Shown here: piece after piece, positions 8,379 to 17,203 of the stretch
How positions within the stretch are numbered: the first letter of the stretch is position 1
Layout: each line of letters starts with the position of its first letter
Assembly: GCF_900169145.1 (NCBI RefSeq)
Contig: NZ_FXZD01000008.1
Span: forward strand, 62,001 to 126,000
DNA from: Brevibacterium antiquum CNRZ 918
GTDB taxonomy: Bacteria; Actinomycetota; Actinomycetes; Actinomycetales; Brevibacteriaceae
Direction: 5' to 3'
DNA length: 64,000 bases
Translations under genes and position numbers: made by a program
The notes under the pieces: model-generated
The model's input: the letters and a program-made list of their open reading frames with translations, nothing else
Database searches by the model: none
What the model was told of the DNA's origin: nothing

Positions 8379-8924
8379 ATGAAAGCCGCCTACGTCAATC
8401 ACCTCGGCGAGGTCGACGAGATTCGGTACGGTGACCTTCCGGACCCGGTTCCGGGACCCACCGACTACCTCAGCGAGGTGAGCGCGGCCAGCCTCAACCA
8501 CGTGGACGCCCTTGTGCATTCCGGTTGGTTCCCCACCTCGACACCCCTGCCCTTCGTTCTGGGCAGGGGCCTGGTGGGCACCGTTGTCGGCGCGCCCGTG
8601 GGAGGAGCTCTCCTACCTGGTCAGGCCGCGTGGTGCAGCAGTCTGGGCTAGGGCGGACGGCAGGGCTCATACTCCGACTATGCAGTCGTCCCCGACGACC
8701 GGCTCTACCCGGCCCCGCCTTCGGCAGGTGTCGGAACAGATGCGAACGGCAGCAGCGCCCATCGCCTCGTGGCGCTGGCCCGCCCCGCGACGACGGCATG
8801 GTTGGGCTGGTTCGAACACGGCCGGCTCGCCCTCGGCCAGAGCGTCTTCATGTGCGGGGGAGCGGGCAACGTCGGCACAGCCGCCGGCGCCGAGGTGGTT
8901 CTTGATCACAACCTGAGCCGAACG
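8379..8924 (+). pseudogene. decayed zinc-free alcohol dehydrogenase / quinone oxidoreductase
   Basis: The start (MKAAYVNHLGEVDEIRYGD) and several motifs belong to the MDR quinone oxidoreductase family. Reading stays in one frame but hits TAG at 8649-8651, directly after WCSSLG and before GGRQGSYSDYAVVP. The cofactor motif GGAGNVGTAA (about 8855-8885) is followed almost at once by unrelated sequence, so most of the Rossmann domain and the whole C terminus are missing. The family is about 320 residues; here about 180 codons remain. The lesions are a nonsense codon, internal deletions and a 3' truncation. It follows bkdC on the same strand and ends against the 3' end of the next gene. Confidence 0.8.
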
Positions 8925-8972
8925 CCGGTGTCGGGGCCACGGACTCTGAACCGAAAAACGTGTTCCAGGACA

Positions 8973-9866
8973 CTACTCGTCGAGGTAGGCGCTGTTGTCG
9001 GTCGGGCTTCCGTCCTTGACCAGACGTTTGGCAAGGCAGTGGTTGCGGTCCAGGCCCCAGGAGCGGCACTGATCAAGTGCGGGTTCGGGGTCGCTGTAGG
9101 GGGTGTCGATGATGGTGACCCAGTAGTTGTCGTCCTTGTAGGAATCCCAGTCGCCGCTGTGGATGAGGATTGCACCCGGGTATTTGACGCGATTGGTCTC
9201 GAACTCGTCCACGATGTCCTGTGCTGTCCACGTCTTGCCCTCGGCCTCCAGGCCGACATCCTTCGCGCTGACCTGCGTCACCCACTGTCCTTCGAGGTCT
9301 TCGGCCTTCGCGGTGCCTTCCTTCGTGTAGGCCGACAGGGCCTCCTGCGGACTCGCTGTCGGCTGCACCAGAGGCTCGGAGGGGGAGGGGGAGGCCGATC
9401 CGGTCTCGTCACCGCCGAAGTCGACAGGCACGGCTCCCGTTGACGGTGCCAACCAGCGCACTCCGAAGAAGGCCAGGAGCGCGAGAACCATGATGATGAC
9501 GATGATGACGACGGTGATCTTCGCCCCATTGCCCTTCTTCGCAGCCGGTGCGGGGTGGAGCGGGATCTGCCCGGACGTCGGGCCGTCGGAGCCGTGCTCG
9601 GGCTGTCCGGGTGAGTTCTGAGACTGTTCCTGGAACGGGGAGGCCCCCGCTGGGGTGAAGGCGTTGCGCGAGCGATTTTTGGATACGGGTACGTCGCCAG
9701 TGTGCCGTTCGAGATACTCGTAATAGGTCGAGTTGTCGAAGTCAGCAGCACTCGGGGCGGACTCCTGGCCCGGCGACGAGGTCAGACTGGCACGATCCGA
9801 TTGGTCCTTCTGCCAGTCATCACTGGTCGCTGGACGGATTCGCGGCCTCGGTGGAACGTCGCTCAT
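8973..9866 (-). CDS. single-pass membrane protein with extracytoplasmic domain, unknown function
   Basis: 297 residues from ATG 9866, behind CAGGAGGA. Residues 1-115 form a Pro/Ser/Gln-rich disordered cytoplasmic part, a membrane anchor follows KKGNGAKI at about 118-140, and the outer part has a Ser/Pro linker (about 155-175) and a compact domain with two cysteines (DQCRSWGLDRNHC) near the C terminus. The layout resembles the outer domains of actinobacterial membrane proteins related to kinase sensors, but there is no kinase domain. Function unknown. It is monocistronic and divergent from the ribosomal protein cluster. Confidence 0.75.
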   Translation of the reverse strand: MSDVPPRPRIRPATSDDWQKDQSDRASLTSSPGQESAPSAADFDNSTYYEYLERHTGDVPVSKNRSRNAFTPAGASPFQEQSQNSPGQPEHGSDGPTSGQIPLHPAPAAKKGNGAKITVVIIVIIMVLALLAFFGVRWLAPSTGAVPVDFGGDETGSASPSPSEPLVQPTASPQEALSAYTKEGTAKAEDLEGQWVTQVSAKDVGLEAEGKTWTAQDIVDEFETNRVKYPGAILIHSGDWDSYKDDNYWVTIIDTPYSDPEPALDQCRSWGLDRNHCLAKRLVKDGSPTDNSAYLDE

Positions 9867-10476
9867 CGGTCCTCCTGAGTGCCAGGTGTGGTGGCAATCA
9901 TCTTCTTACCTTGGCACGACATCGGCACGTGTTCAACACGAGCCAGAGCAGGATGCGTTGTGTACTGGATCGCGGGCGCGAACATGCGTGCGGGATGAGT
10001 GCGGGTGGGAAACGGTGTTCGCCCCGCGAATCCGGGCACAACGCGTTCTCGGATCCTCGGCGGCGACACCTCCAGGGGGTTCCGCGACGGAGATTCAGTG
10101 AATTTGCCCTGAAGGCCTGTTTCTCTCTAAGATTGTTATCTGTTGTGTCGTAGCCGTTCGATCACCGATTGATCTGCTGAGACCAACATGGTGCTCACCC
10201 ACCGCTGCACTCCAGCTTCGGCCAATCTCTCACAGGCTACGGCTTCAGCGCTGGTGAGACATCTCGCCCAAACGGGCAAACCTGTTTTGGCGTACACAAT
10301 TTTCATTGCGAACGCCGCATGCCGGGCAGCAGTCCGGCAGGTGGTCGGGCACTTGTCCGGCCGAGCAGCATTCGTGAAAATTTGTTGATGTCTTCCGACA
10401 TCGGCGCAAGCGAGCGTGGATCCCACGCCGACCTGCTTGCTTCGAGAGTCGGTAACTTGTGAACTGGAGGAGAGTC
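9867..10476. other. 610-nt gene-free region upstream of rpmB
   Basis: Lies between two divergent genes and should hold both promoters. Short frames exist but none has a ribosome site and protein-like composition. TGAAAAT-type half sites occur at 10299-10306 (minus strand) and 10375-10381 (plus strand), but they do not form the Zur palindrome. GCCGG-N8-CCGGC near 10319-10336 could be a leader hairpin. An unidentified leader RNA for the ribosomal operon cannot be excluded. Confidence 0.4.
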
Positions 10477-10713
10477 ATGGCAGCAAACTGCCAAGTAACC
10501 GGGGCCGTCCCTGGTTTCGGACACAATGTGTCCCACTCGAACCGACGCACCAAGCGTCGTTTCAACCCGAATATTCAGAAAAAGCGTTACTTCGTTCCGT
10601 CTCTGCGTCGCAGCGTCACCCTTAACCTGTCCGCCAAGGGCATCAAGGTGATTGACGTGCGCGGAATTGACGCCGTCGTCGGCGAACTCATTGCCAAGGG
10701 AGTGAAGCTCTGA
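10477..10713 (+). CDS. rpmB: 50S ribosomal protein L28
   Basis: 78 residues from ATG 10477, with GGAGGAG 6 nt upstream; the frame is open 18 nt further but this start gives the canonical [10 protein letters not shown] terminus. It contains the family core [16 protein letters not shown] and the C-terminal [16 protein letters not shown]. It has only one cysteine and so no zinc-binding CxxC pair. First gene of the rpmB-rpmG-rpsN cluster, with its stop overlapping rpmG (TGATG). Confidence 0.95.
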   Translation: MAANCQVTGAVPGFGHNVSHSNRRTKRRFNPNIQKKRYFVPSLRRSVTLNLSAKGIKVIDVRGIDAVVGELIAKGVKL

Positions 10714-10880
10714 TGGCTAAAGCACAGGACATTCGTCCCATCATCAAGCTCAAGTCGACTGCTGGTTCCGGGTTCACCTACGTGACCCGCAAGAACCGCC
10801 GCAACAACCCGGATCGCATGGTGCTCAAGAAGTACGATCCCATTGTTCGTAAGCACGTCGATTTCCGAGAGGAGCGCTGA
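10713..10880 (+). CDS. rpmG: 50S ribosomal protein L33
   Basis: 55 residues starting at ATG 10713, overlapping the rpmB stop by one base. The sequence ([19 protein letters not shown] and [14 protein letters not shown]) is that of L33. It contains no cysteine at all, so it is the zinc-free (C-minus) form. Too short to be listed among the longer open frames, but clearly real from sequence and from tight coupling to its neighbours. Confidence 0.95.
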   Translation: MAKAQDIRPIIKLKSTAGSGFTYVTRKNRRNNPDRMVLKKYDPIVRKHVDFREER

Positions 10881-10886
10881 GCGCAT

Positions 10887-11192
10887 ATGGCTAAGAAGTC
10901 AAAGATCGCACGCGACAAGCAGCGTCGCGTCATTGTTGAGCGCTACGCGGAGCGTCGTGCGACGCTCAAGCGTCAGCTGACACACCCAGACAGCACCGAC
11001 GAGCAGCGTGAAGAAGCACGCCTCGGACTGCAGAAGCTTCCTCGCGATGCCTCACCGGTGCGTGTGCGCAACCGCGACCAGGTTGATGGTCGTCCGCGCG
11101 GCTACCTCCGCAAGTTCGGTCTCTCCCGTGTGCGCTTCCGCGAAATGGCGCACAACGGCGAGTTGCCCGGCATCACGAAGTCCAGCTGGTAA
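10887..11192 (+). CDS. rpsN: 30S ribosomal protein S14, zinc-free long form
   Basis: 101 residues from ATG 10887, 6 nt after rpmG, with GAGGAG upstream. It has the S14 C-terminal motif [19 protein letters not shown] and [12 protein letters not shown]. The length of 101 and the absence of the CxxC pairs identify the C-minus form rather than the 61-residue zinc form. In actinomycetes the L28-L33-S14 C-minus set is often the zinc-starvation set controlled by Zur; no clear Zur box is visible here, so this may be the housekeeping copy. Confidence 0.95.
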   Translation: MAKKSKIARDKQRRVIVERYAERRATLKRQLTHPDSTDEQREEARLGLQKLPRDASPVRVRNRDQVDGRPRGYLRKFGLSRVRFREMAHNGELPGITKSSW

Positions 11193-11261
11193 TCTCGAGG
11201 AAGTTCGTTATCGGAAAAACGGACCGGTAACCGACCGACTTGTCCTAAGGAGGACACTTTT

Positions 11262-11549
11262 ATGGCTAAGAACCGCAGTGAGCTCGTAGCAGAAGTTGCA
11301 GAGAATTCCGGACTGACCCAGAAGCAGGTTTCGGACGTTCTTGATGGTGTCTTCGATGTCTTCTCTGACGTCGTCGGCAAGGGTGAAAAGCTCACCATCC
11401 CCGGATGGGTGTCTGTCGAGCGCACCGAACGTGCCGCTCGCAAGGGACGCAACCCGCAGACCGGTGAAGAGATCCAGATCAAGGCCGGCTACTCCGTGAA
11501 GCTGTCCGCTGGTTCGAAGCTGAAAGCTGCTGCTGGCAGCCCTAACTGA
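11262..11549 (+). CDS. hup: HU-family nucleoid DNA-binding protein
   Basis: 95 residues from ATG 11262 behind a very strong site (CTAAGGAGG). It is a complete HU: N-terminal helices with NRSELVAEVAENSGLTQKQ, the body KGEKLTIPGWVSVERTERAARKGRNPQTGEEI (the arm carries RNPQTG) and a C-terminal helix. It lacks the long Lys/Ala-rich tail of mycobacterial HupB. It compacts and bends DNA. A stand-alone promoter is likely in the 69-nt gap after rpsN, and a strong terminator follows. Confidence 0.95.
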   Translation: MAKNRSELVAEVAENSGLTQKQVSDVLDGVFDVFSDVVGKGEKLTIPGWVSVERTERAARKGRNPQTGEEIQIKAGYSVKLSAGSKLKAAAGSPN

Positions 11550-11566
11550 GCCTCGCGCATCAGCGT

Positions 11567-11606
11567 GAAATGACCCGGACCATGTGGTCCGGGTCATTTC
11601 TTGTCT
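11567..11606 (+). terminator. rho-independent terminator after hup
   Basis: GAAATGACCCGGACC (11567-11581) pairs perfectly over 15 bp with GGTCCGGGTCATTTC (11586-11600) across a 4-nt loop, followed by TTGTCT. Confidence 0.9.
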
Positions 11607-11705
11607 CCTCACCGAGATCTCGAGCACGTCCGGGCCTCGCAGTTGGCTTGGTTTCAGACTCCGGCGATATCCTTGAACCATGAATGATGCGGCGGTCTGC
11701 CCCCA

Positions 11706-13784
11706 GTGAGCACTCAAGTCTTCGAATCGGTCACCCGATTCACGTCTCGCGCCGTCGTTCCCCTCGTCGTCATCGTCGGTGTTGCGGTGGGTGTGGTCGC
11801 AATGCTCTTCACCGGAGCAGCGGAGGCGACACTCCTCAACGATCCCGGCCCGTATGTCCGATTCGGTCTGCCGGCCGCGAAATTCGTCTTCAACGTATCG
11901 ATGGCGCTGACTCTGGGCGCACTCATGTTCGCCCTCCTCATCCTGCCCCGCACCCAGGGGCGATGCCGGAACACGAAGCCGCGTCGCGAAGCCGCGAAGT
12001 CCGGCACTTCCGAAGAGGCCCCTCTCAACGCGCTCTGGGAGAAGACGCTGAAGATCGCCGAAGTGTCATCGGTCGCCTGGACGATCTCCGCCGTGGCCGT
12101 CCTCGTCTTCACCTTCGCCGACACCGTCGGCGCTCAGGCCTACCTTGACTTCTCCAATCAGCTCGGCGTGTTCCTGACCCAGATCGCCTTCGGGCAACTC
12201 TGGACTCTCATCGTCGTCCTCATCGCCGTCGCCTCGACCCTGTGCTTCGGCACGCGCAGCTACCTCGGCATCGCCGTGGCAGGCGTCCTCGGCGTCGGCG
12301 TGATGATCCCCCTGGCGCTGATGGGCCACTCTGCTGAGGCCTCCGGACACACCCAGGCCGTCAACAGCATCGGTTTGCATCTGCTGGGCGTCACCATCTG
12401 GCTGGGCGGCCTCTTCGTCATCGCCCTCCTGGGGTCGGATCTGGCCCACTCCGACCAGCTGCGCACCACGATCGAACGCTATTCGTCGTTCGCGCTCGTC
12501 GCCTTCACCATCGTTGCCTATTCCGGTGTTGTGAACGCGCTGCTGCGTGTCCACAGCCTCGCTGACCTCATGACTCCCTACGGGCAGGTGATCGTGGCGA
12601 AGACGATCGCGACGATTCTGCTCGGTCTCGTCGGGTTCTGGCATCGTCAGTTCGTCATCCGACGTTTGGGTGCCGCCGCCTCGGCGACCAGGGAATTCTG
12701 GCGCCTCATCGTCGTGGAGTTCGTCATCTTCGGTGCCACGATGGGTCTCGCGGTCGCTCTGTCACGGTCCCAGCCCCCGGTCTCACAGGAGCCCGTGGGC
12801 GATCCGACCCCGGCAGAGATCCTCACCGGCGAACCGCTTCCGCCCCCGCCGACCTTTGCCCGCTACTTCACCGAGTGGTCCTTGGACCCGCTGTGGGTCG
12901 TCGTGGCCGTCGGCCTGTCCGCGGCCTACATCGTGGGTTTCATCAATCTCCGGCGCCGAGGCGACTCTTGGCCGATCCATCGCCTGGTCTCCTGGCTGGT
13001 CGGCATGATCTTCCTCGTCTACGTGACCTCCGGCGGTGCCCGTGTCTACGGCGAAATCCAGTTCTCCGGACACATGATCCAGCACATGCTCCTGATCATG
13101 GTGGTGCCCCTGCCGATGGTCCTGGGCGCACCCATCACGATGCTCATGCGGGGGACGAAAGCACGCACGGACGGTTCGCGTGGGATCCGCGAATGGGTGC
13201 TGTGGCTCGTTCACACCCCGTATATGCGGTTCTTTGCGAACCCGATATTCGCAAGCGTGAACTTCGCTGGTTCCCTCGTCATCTTCTACTACTCGGGCGT
13301 GATGAAGTATGCGCTCGAATGGCACCTCGGCCATGAGCTGATGATCATCCACTTTTTCGGCGCAGGCTATCTGTTCGCACAGGCTCTCATCGGCATCGAT
13401 CCCGGCGTGGAGCGCCCGGCGTTTCCGCTGCGGTTGCTCATGCTGCTCATCACGATGGCCTTCCATGCGTTCTTCGGCATCTCGATCATGAGCTCAGAGG
13501 TCCTCATCGAAGGCGACTGGTTCGGCAACATCGGCGCCGACTGGGGGTATTCGGCGATCGAAGACCAACAGTTGGGCGGCGGAATCGCCTGGGGCATCGG
13601 CGAGTTCCCCACCCTGTTCATTGCAATCATGGTCGCCTTCCAGTGGTCGAAGTCCTCGGATCGAGAGGCCAAGCGCGTCGACCGCCGCGAAGCGCGCACC
13701 AACGACGCGGAACTTCGCGCCTACAACGACATGCTCGCCAACATGGCCCAGCGCGACGCGAACACTGGCCTCAGAAGCAGATGA
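11706..13784 (+). CDS. CopD-CtaG fusion: copper resistance / cytochrome c oxidase assembly membrane protein
   Basis: 692 residues with about 14 membrane segments. The N-terminal half (about 15-345) has the CopD-type copper-resistance fold and the C-terminal half (about 380-660) is a caa3-type CtaG domain, recognisable by GEIQFSGHMIQHMLLIMVV with its conserved His pair and by later His residues in WHLGHELMIIHFF. The known role is copper delivery to, or assembly of, cytochrome oxidase. The start is taken as GTG 11706, with no good ribosome site; no better in-frame start is visible. The cytoplasmic C terminus is Arg/Glu-rich. It follows hup, as in other Micrococcales. Confidence 0.9.
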   Translation: MSTQVFESVTRFTSRAVVPLVVIVGVAVGVVAMLFTGAAEATLLNDPGPYVRFGLPAAKFVFNVSMALTLGALMFALLILPRTQGRCRNTKPRREAAKSGTSEEAPLNALWEKTLKIAEVSSVAWTISAVAVLVFTFADTVGAQAYLDFSNQLGVFLTQIAFGQLWTLIVVLIAVASTLCFGTRSYLGIAVAGVLGVGVMIPLALMGHSAEASGHTQAVNSIGLHLLGVTIWLGGLFVIALLGSDLAHSDQLRTTIERYSSFALVAFTIVAYSGVVNALLRVHSLADLMTPYGQVIVAKTIATILLGLVGFWHRQFVIRRLGAAASATREFWRLIVVEFVIFGATMGLAVALSRSQPPVSQEPVGDPTPAEILTGEPLPPPPTFARYFTEWSLDPLWVVVAVGLSAAYIVGFINLRRRGDSWPIHRLVSWLVGMIFLVYVTSGGARVYGEIQFSGHMIQHMLLIMVVPLPMVLGAPITMLMRGTKARTDGSRGIREWVLWLVHTPYMRFFANPIFASVNFAGSLVIFYYSGVMKYALEWHLGHELMIIHFFGAGYLFAQALIGIDPGVERPAFPLRLLMLLITMAFHAFFGISIMSSEVLIEGDWFGNIGADWGYSAIEDQQLGGGIAWGIGEFPTLFIAIMVAFQWSKSSDREAKRVDRREARTNDAELRAYNDMLANMAQRDANTGLRSR

Positions 13785-14040
13785 GCGCACACCTCATGTG
13801 CGGGAATGTGTACAGATAATTCCCTGATTCGAGCCCTTTCGGCACCCGATCCCTCGTCAGATGCCGCACACTGTTGCATGGATCATATTTATCCACAGCG
13901 TCGCGCAGTTCGTGCCAATGGCGTGGACCTGAAGTCGCATAGCAGGGGCTTGCGGGCACACGTCCCCACGGGCTGAGACCCCACAGAAAGTCGATCCGCG
14001 CATGCAACGGTGATGCGGATCGTAGAAATCAAGGAGAGTC
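13785..14040 (+). promoter_or_regulatory. leader of the interrupted MHS transporter gene
   Basis: 256 nt without a gene. CGATCC (13992-13997) and GCAT (14000-14003) pair with ATGC (14013-14016) and GGATCG (14017-14022) across a 2-nt bulge, giving a hairpin just before the ribosome site AAGGAGA at 14031-14037. GGGG-N14-CCCC near 13946-13967 could form a second hairpin. No promoter could be assigned with confidence. Confidence 0.4.
13988..14002 (+). repeat. 15-bp direct repeat, copy 1
   Basis: AAGTCGATCCGCGCA here recurs exactly at 14068-14082 inside the start of the transporter gene, 80 nt downstream. Copy 1 is in the leader and forms one side of the leader hairpin. Confidence 0.7.
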
Positions 14041-15396
14041 ATGAGTTCTTCGAGCAATGCCGAGAGGAAGTCGATCCGCGCACAGCTGCGCAAGGTCGTC
14101 GCCGCCTCGATGGCCGGAACCGTCGTCGAGTGGTAAGAGTTCTTCCTCTACGGTTCGGCCGCCACCCTGGTGTTCAACCACATCCTGTTCCCGCCGTCGG
14201 ACGACCCTCTGACGCCGATTCTGGCCGGCTTCGCCACCTACGCGGTCGGTTTCATCGCTCGACCCATCGGCGGCATCGTCTTCGGCCACTTCGGTGACAA
14301 GTACGGACGCAAGAAGCTGCTGCAGCTGTCGATCGTTCTCGTCGGGGCAGCCACGTTCCTCATGGGATGTCTGCCGACCTTCGATCAGATCGGGCCCTTC
14401 GCTCCGATCCTTCTCGTCCTGCTGCGCGTTGTCCAAGGCTTCGCCGTCGGCGGCGAATGGGGAGGAGCAGTTCTCCTCGTCGCCGAACACGCACCGGACA
14501 AGGAGCGCGGCTTCTGGTCGTCCTTCCCCCAGTCAGGTGTGCCCCTGGGCAACCTGCTGGCAACGGGCGTTCTCTTCGTGCTCACCGCGACCCTGACCGA
14601 CGAGCACTTCCTGTCCTGGGGCTGGCGTGTGGCCTTCTGGCTCTCAGCCATCATCGTCCTCATCGGCTACTACATCCGCACCCGTGTCTCCGACGCTCCG
14701 ATCTTCGAACAGGTCCTGGCTGAAGAGATCGAAGAAGGGGTGGACTACGGAGTCAAGGCCGTCTTCAAGCGCTACCCGCGTGAGGTCTTCGCCGCGATGG
14801 GACTGCGGTTCGTGGAGAACATCCACTACTACATCGTCGTCACGTTCTCGATCACGTATCTGTCGATCGCGGTCGGGGTCGAGGCGAATGAGATTCTGGG
14901 GCTCCTGCTCGGAGCTCACGCGATCCATGCCGTACTCGTGCCTCTGGTCGGCGCGATGGCGGACAGGGTCGGACGCAAGATGCCCTATGGCATCGGCATC
15001 GCCCTCACCGCTACGTGGGGCTTCTTCGCCTTCCCGATGTATGACACCGGCAACGCTCTGCTGATCTTCTTGGCGCTGCTGCTGGGCCTCGTCTTCCACG
15101 CCCTGATGTATGCCGGTCAGCCGGCCATCATGTCGGAGATGTTCCCGACCCGCATGCGCAATTCCGGTGTATCGACGGGCTATCAGGTCACGGCAATCGT
15201 GGCAGGCTCGTTCGCACCGATCATCGCCACAGCACTGCTGCAGCGATTCGACTCCTCGGTGCCGATCGCGGTCTACGTTCTGATCGCCGCTGCGATTTCG
15301 ATGGTCGCACTCCTGTTCACTCGGGAGACCAAAGGCATCGATCTGCGTTCACTCGACCAGGTGGACAAGGACCGTCGCCTCGCGGCGAAGCGCTGA
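14041..15396 (+). pseudogene. MHS-family metabolite/H+ symporter with one internal TAA
   Basis: ATG 14041 has a good ribosome site and opens the frame MSSSSNAERKSIRAQLRKVV. Codon 32 (14134-14136) is TAA, in the family motif AGTVVEW-Y-EFFLYG where a tyrosine or similar residue is expected; TAC to TAA is a single change. After it the frame runs intact to 15396 with all MHS features: 12 membrane segments, FGHFGDKYGRKKLL in loop 2-3, and VQGFAVGGEWGGA. About 451 codons in total, the normal length. No other lesion is visible, so this is a very recent pseudogene, a sequencing error, or a read-through case. Internal starts downstream lack ribosome sites. MHS transporters import organic acids; the next gene suggests 3-hydroxybutyrate or a related acid. 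Confidence 0.85.
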
Positions 15397-15439
15397 TCAG
15401 CACATCTCAACACTCGAATACACAACTGTGAGTTCGGTC

Positions 15440-15475
15440 TTCGGGCGGTTCCGATGAACATCGGTACCGCCCGAA
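15440..15475 (+). terminator. terminator-like hairpin between transporter and bdhA
   Basis: TTCGGGCGGT (15440-15449) and CCGATG (15451-15456) pair with CATCGG (15459-15464) and ACCGCCCGAA (15466-15475), giving a 16-bp stem with one T-T mismatch and a 2-nt loop. No U-tract follows. It may end the transporter transcript or limit read-through into bdhA. Confidence 0.7.
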
Positions 15476-15528
15476 TGCACGACAGCGGACAACACGCTCG
15501 ACTCACGACAACGATCGAAGGGACAGCA

Positions 15529-16275
15529 ATGGTCGATCTCAGCAACAAGCGCGCCCTCGTCACAGGGGGAGCCTCCGGCCTCGGCAAGGCGATGAGCGAA
15601 GCCTTCGCCGCAGCGGGAGCACACGTCATCGTGGCCGACGTCGACGCTGAATCTGCGCAAGCAGTGGCCGGCGACATCGGGGGTGAGGCGTGGACGGTCA
15701 ACCTCGGCGACACCTCGGCGCTGGATGGAGTCGATCTCGACGTCGACATCCTCATCAACAACGCCGGCATCCAGCGGATCCACCCGATCACGGAATTCCC
15801 GCTCGAGGAATGGCGACTCATCAACACCCTCATGCTCGAAGCGCCGTTCGTGCTCACCAAGTCCGCGCTGCCGATGATGTATGAGAAGGGGTGGGGGCGG
15901 GTCATCAACCTCTCCTCGATCCACGGCCTGCGCGCCTCGGCGAACAAATCCGCCTATGTGGCGGCCAAGCACGGGCTCATGGGATTGACGAAGACGACTG
16001 CACTGGAAGCCGGTCCACACGGTGTGACCTGCAATGCGATCAATCCCGGCTATGTGCTCACGCCAATGGTCAAGGGCCAGATCGCCGATCAGGCGGCAAC
16101 GAACGGCATCAGCGAAGACGAGGTCCTCGACCAGGTCTTCCTCGGCCATTCTGCAGTGCCGAAGCTCGCCGAACCTGCCGACATCGCTGCGTTGGCGCTG
16201 TTCCTGGCCAGCGACGCTGCCGCCGTGATCAACGGCAGCGCACACAGTGTCGACGGAGGCTGGTCCGCCGCCTGA
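15529..16275 (+). CDS. bdhA: 3-hydroxybutyrate dehydrogenase (SDR family)
   Basis: 248 residues from ATG 15529 (GAAGGGA upstream; the frame is open 75 nt earlier but without a better start). Classical short-chain dehydrogenase: TGGASGLG (12-19), NNAG (77-80), catalytic Ser in NLSSIHG (about 130), YVAAK with Tyr143 and Lys147. The C-terminal part GYVLTPMVKGQIADQA is the substrate-binding region typical of D-3-hydroxybutyrate dehydrogenases. It oxidises 3-hydroxybutyrate to acetoacetate with NAD+. It follows an MHS transporter that may import the substrate. The stop is only 1 nt from the stop of the convergent LysR gene. Confidence 0.85.
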   Translation: MVDLSNKRALVTGGASGLGKAMSEAFAAAGAHVIVADVDAESAQAVAGDIGGEAWTVNLGDTSALDGVDLDVDILINNAGIQRIHPITEFPLEEWRLINTLMLEAPFVLTKSALPMMYEKGWGRVINLSSIHGLRASANKSAYVAAKHGLMGLTKTTALEAGPHGVTCNAINPGYVLTPMVKGQIADQAATNGISEDEVLDQVFLGHSAVPKLAEPADIAALALFLASDAAAVINGSAHSVDGGWSAA

Positions 16276-16276
16276 C

Positions 16277-17152
16277 TCAGAGGACTTCGAGGACGCTGCG
16301 GACCCCTGCATTGCGCAGGGATTCGTGGCGGACCGAGGCCCAGTAGGAGACGGGTTTCGAGAACTCCTCGGGCAGCACCTGTTCGAGGCGGCTGTTGCCG
16401 GCAGCAAGGAAGTCGGGCAGGATCCCGATCCCGACTCCGTTCGATGTGGCGAGCACGTGCGCATGCACCGAGGTGGAGCGGAAGAATCCCTTGCCGCGCG
16501 GCAGTGCATTGCCCGCCTCGTCGAGGTCATCGACTTGGAGCGAGTTCTCGATGTAGTAGATGAGGCGGTGCTCGGCAAGATCGTCAAGCGTCATCGGCGT
16601 CGTGTGGGACTGCAGGTATTCGCGGGAGGCGTAGAGCTGGAGACGATAGTCGCGAATGTGCTTCGCGACGCTGCGTGGTGCCTCCGGCCTGCCGACGACG
16701 ACCTCGATGTCGACGCCCGAGCGGTACTGTCGGGCCCGCTGGGTGGCAGTGATGAGCTCGAACTGCAGACGGGGATGGCTGCGCTGCAGCTGGGCCAGGG
16801 CCGGTACCGCGAATTCAAGCGCGAAGGCCTGCGGGCAGGCCAGGCGGATCGTTCCGGACAGGGCGGAGCTGGCGTGAGCGTCGATGCGTCCCAGTGCGGA
16901 TTCGATGTCCTCGGCCACCGGCAGCAGGTGGCGTCCGGCAGTGCTGAGCTCCCAGCCGTCCGGTGAGGCCACGAGCATTCGCTCGCCGTAGGCTTTCTCC
17001 AGCGCGGCGATGCGTCGGGACACTGTCGTGTGGTTGAGGCCCAAGCTGTGCGCGGCGGCCGTGAACTTGCCCAACCGGGCCACGGCAAGCAGCGTCAGCA
17101 GATCTTCGGGAGAGATCTGCGAACCGGATCCGCCAGGTGCATATGAAGCCAT
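16277..17152 (-). CDS. LysR-family transcriptional regulator
   Basis: 291 residues. The N-terminal winged helix-turn-helix (about 15-75) reads DLLTLLAVARLGKFTAAAHS and LNHTTVSRRIAALEKAYG, typical of LysR; the effector-binding domain fills about 95-290. Full length. It is divergent from mmsB, with a palindrome in between, and convergent with bdhA, so it probably controls one of these and itself. The inducer is unknown; a hydroxyacid or oxoacid intermediate is plausible from the neighbours. Confidence 0.9.
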   Translation of the reverse strand: MASYAPGGSGSQISPEDLLTLLAVARLGKFTAAAHSLGLNHTTVSRRIAALEKAYGERMLVASPDGWELSTAGRHLLPVAEDIESALGRIDAHASSALSGTIRLACPQAFALEFAVPALAQLQRSHPRLQFELITATQRARQYRSGVDIEVVVGRPEAPRSVAKHIRDYRLQLYASREYLQSHTTPMTLDDLAEHRLIYYIENSLQVDDLDEAGNALPRGKGFFRSTSVHAHVLATSNGVGIGILPDFLAAGNSRLEQVLPEEFSKPVSYWASVRHESLRNAGVRSVLEVL

Positions 17153-17179
17153 AGTGGTTCCATCCTATCTGCGTGCGCG

Positions 17180-17203
17180 CACATATCCGGTGCGGAATAT
17201 GTG
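17180..17203. promoter_or_regulatory. candidate LysR operator between the LysR gene and mmsB
   Basis: CACATATCCG (17180-17189) faces CGGAATATGTG (17193-17203), an interrupted palindrome with one bulged A and the ATA-N-TAT core that fits LysR-type sites. It lies 27 nt upstream of the LysR start and 90 nt upstream of mmsB, the usual place for a shared divergent operator. Confidence 0.5.

Noticed and set aside
10299..10382. Zur box upstream of rpmB
   Set aside because: Two TGAAAAT-like half sites lie 70 nt apart and do not form the 15-21 bp palindrome needed.
10188..10388. 66-codon frame in the rpmB upstream region
   Set aside because: No ribosome site and no conserved features; more likely leader DNA.
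13940..14025. Possible TPP riboswitch (GGGCTGAGACCCC before the transporter)
   Set aside because: Only the CTGAGA element is present; the second conserved part (ACCTGAT...GCGTAGGGA) is missing and the neighbouring gene is not thiamine-related.
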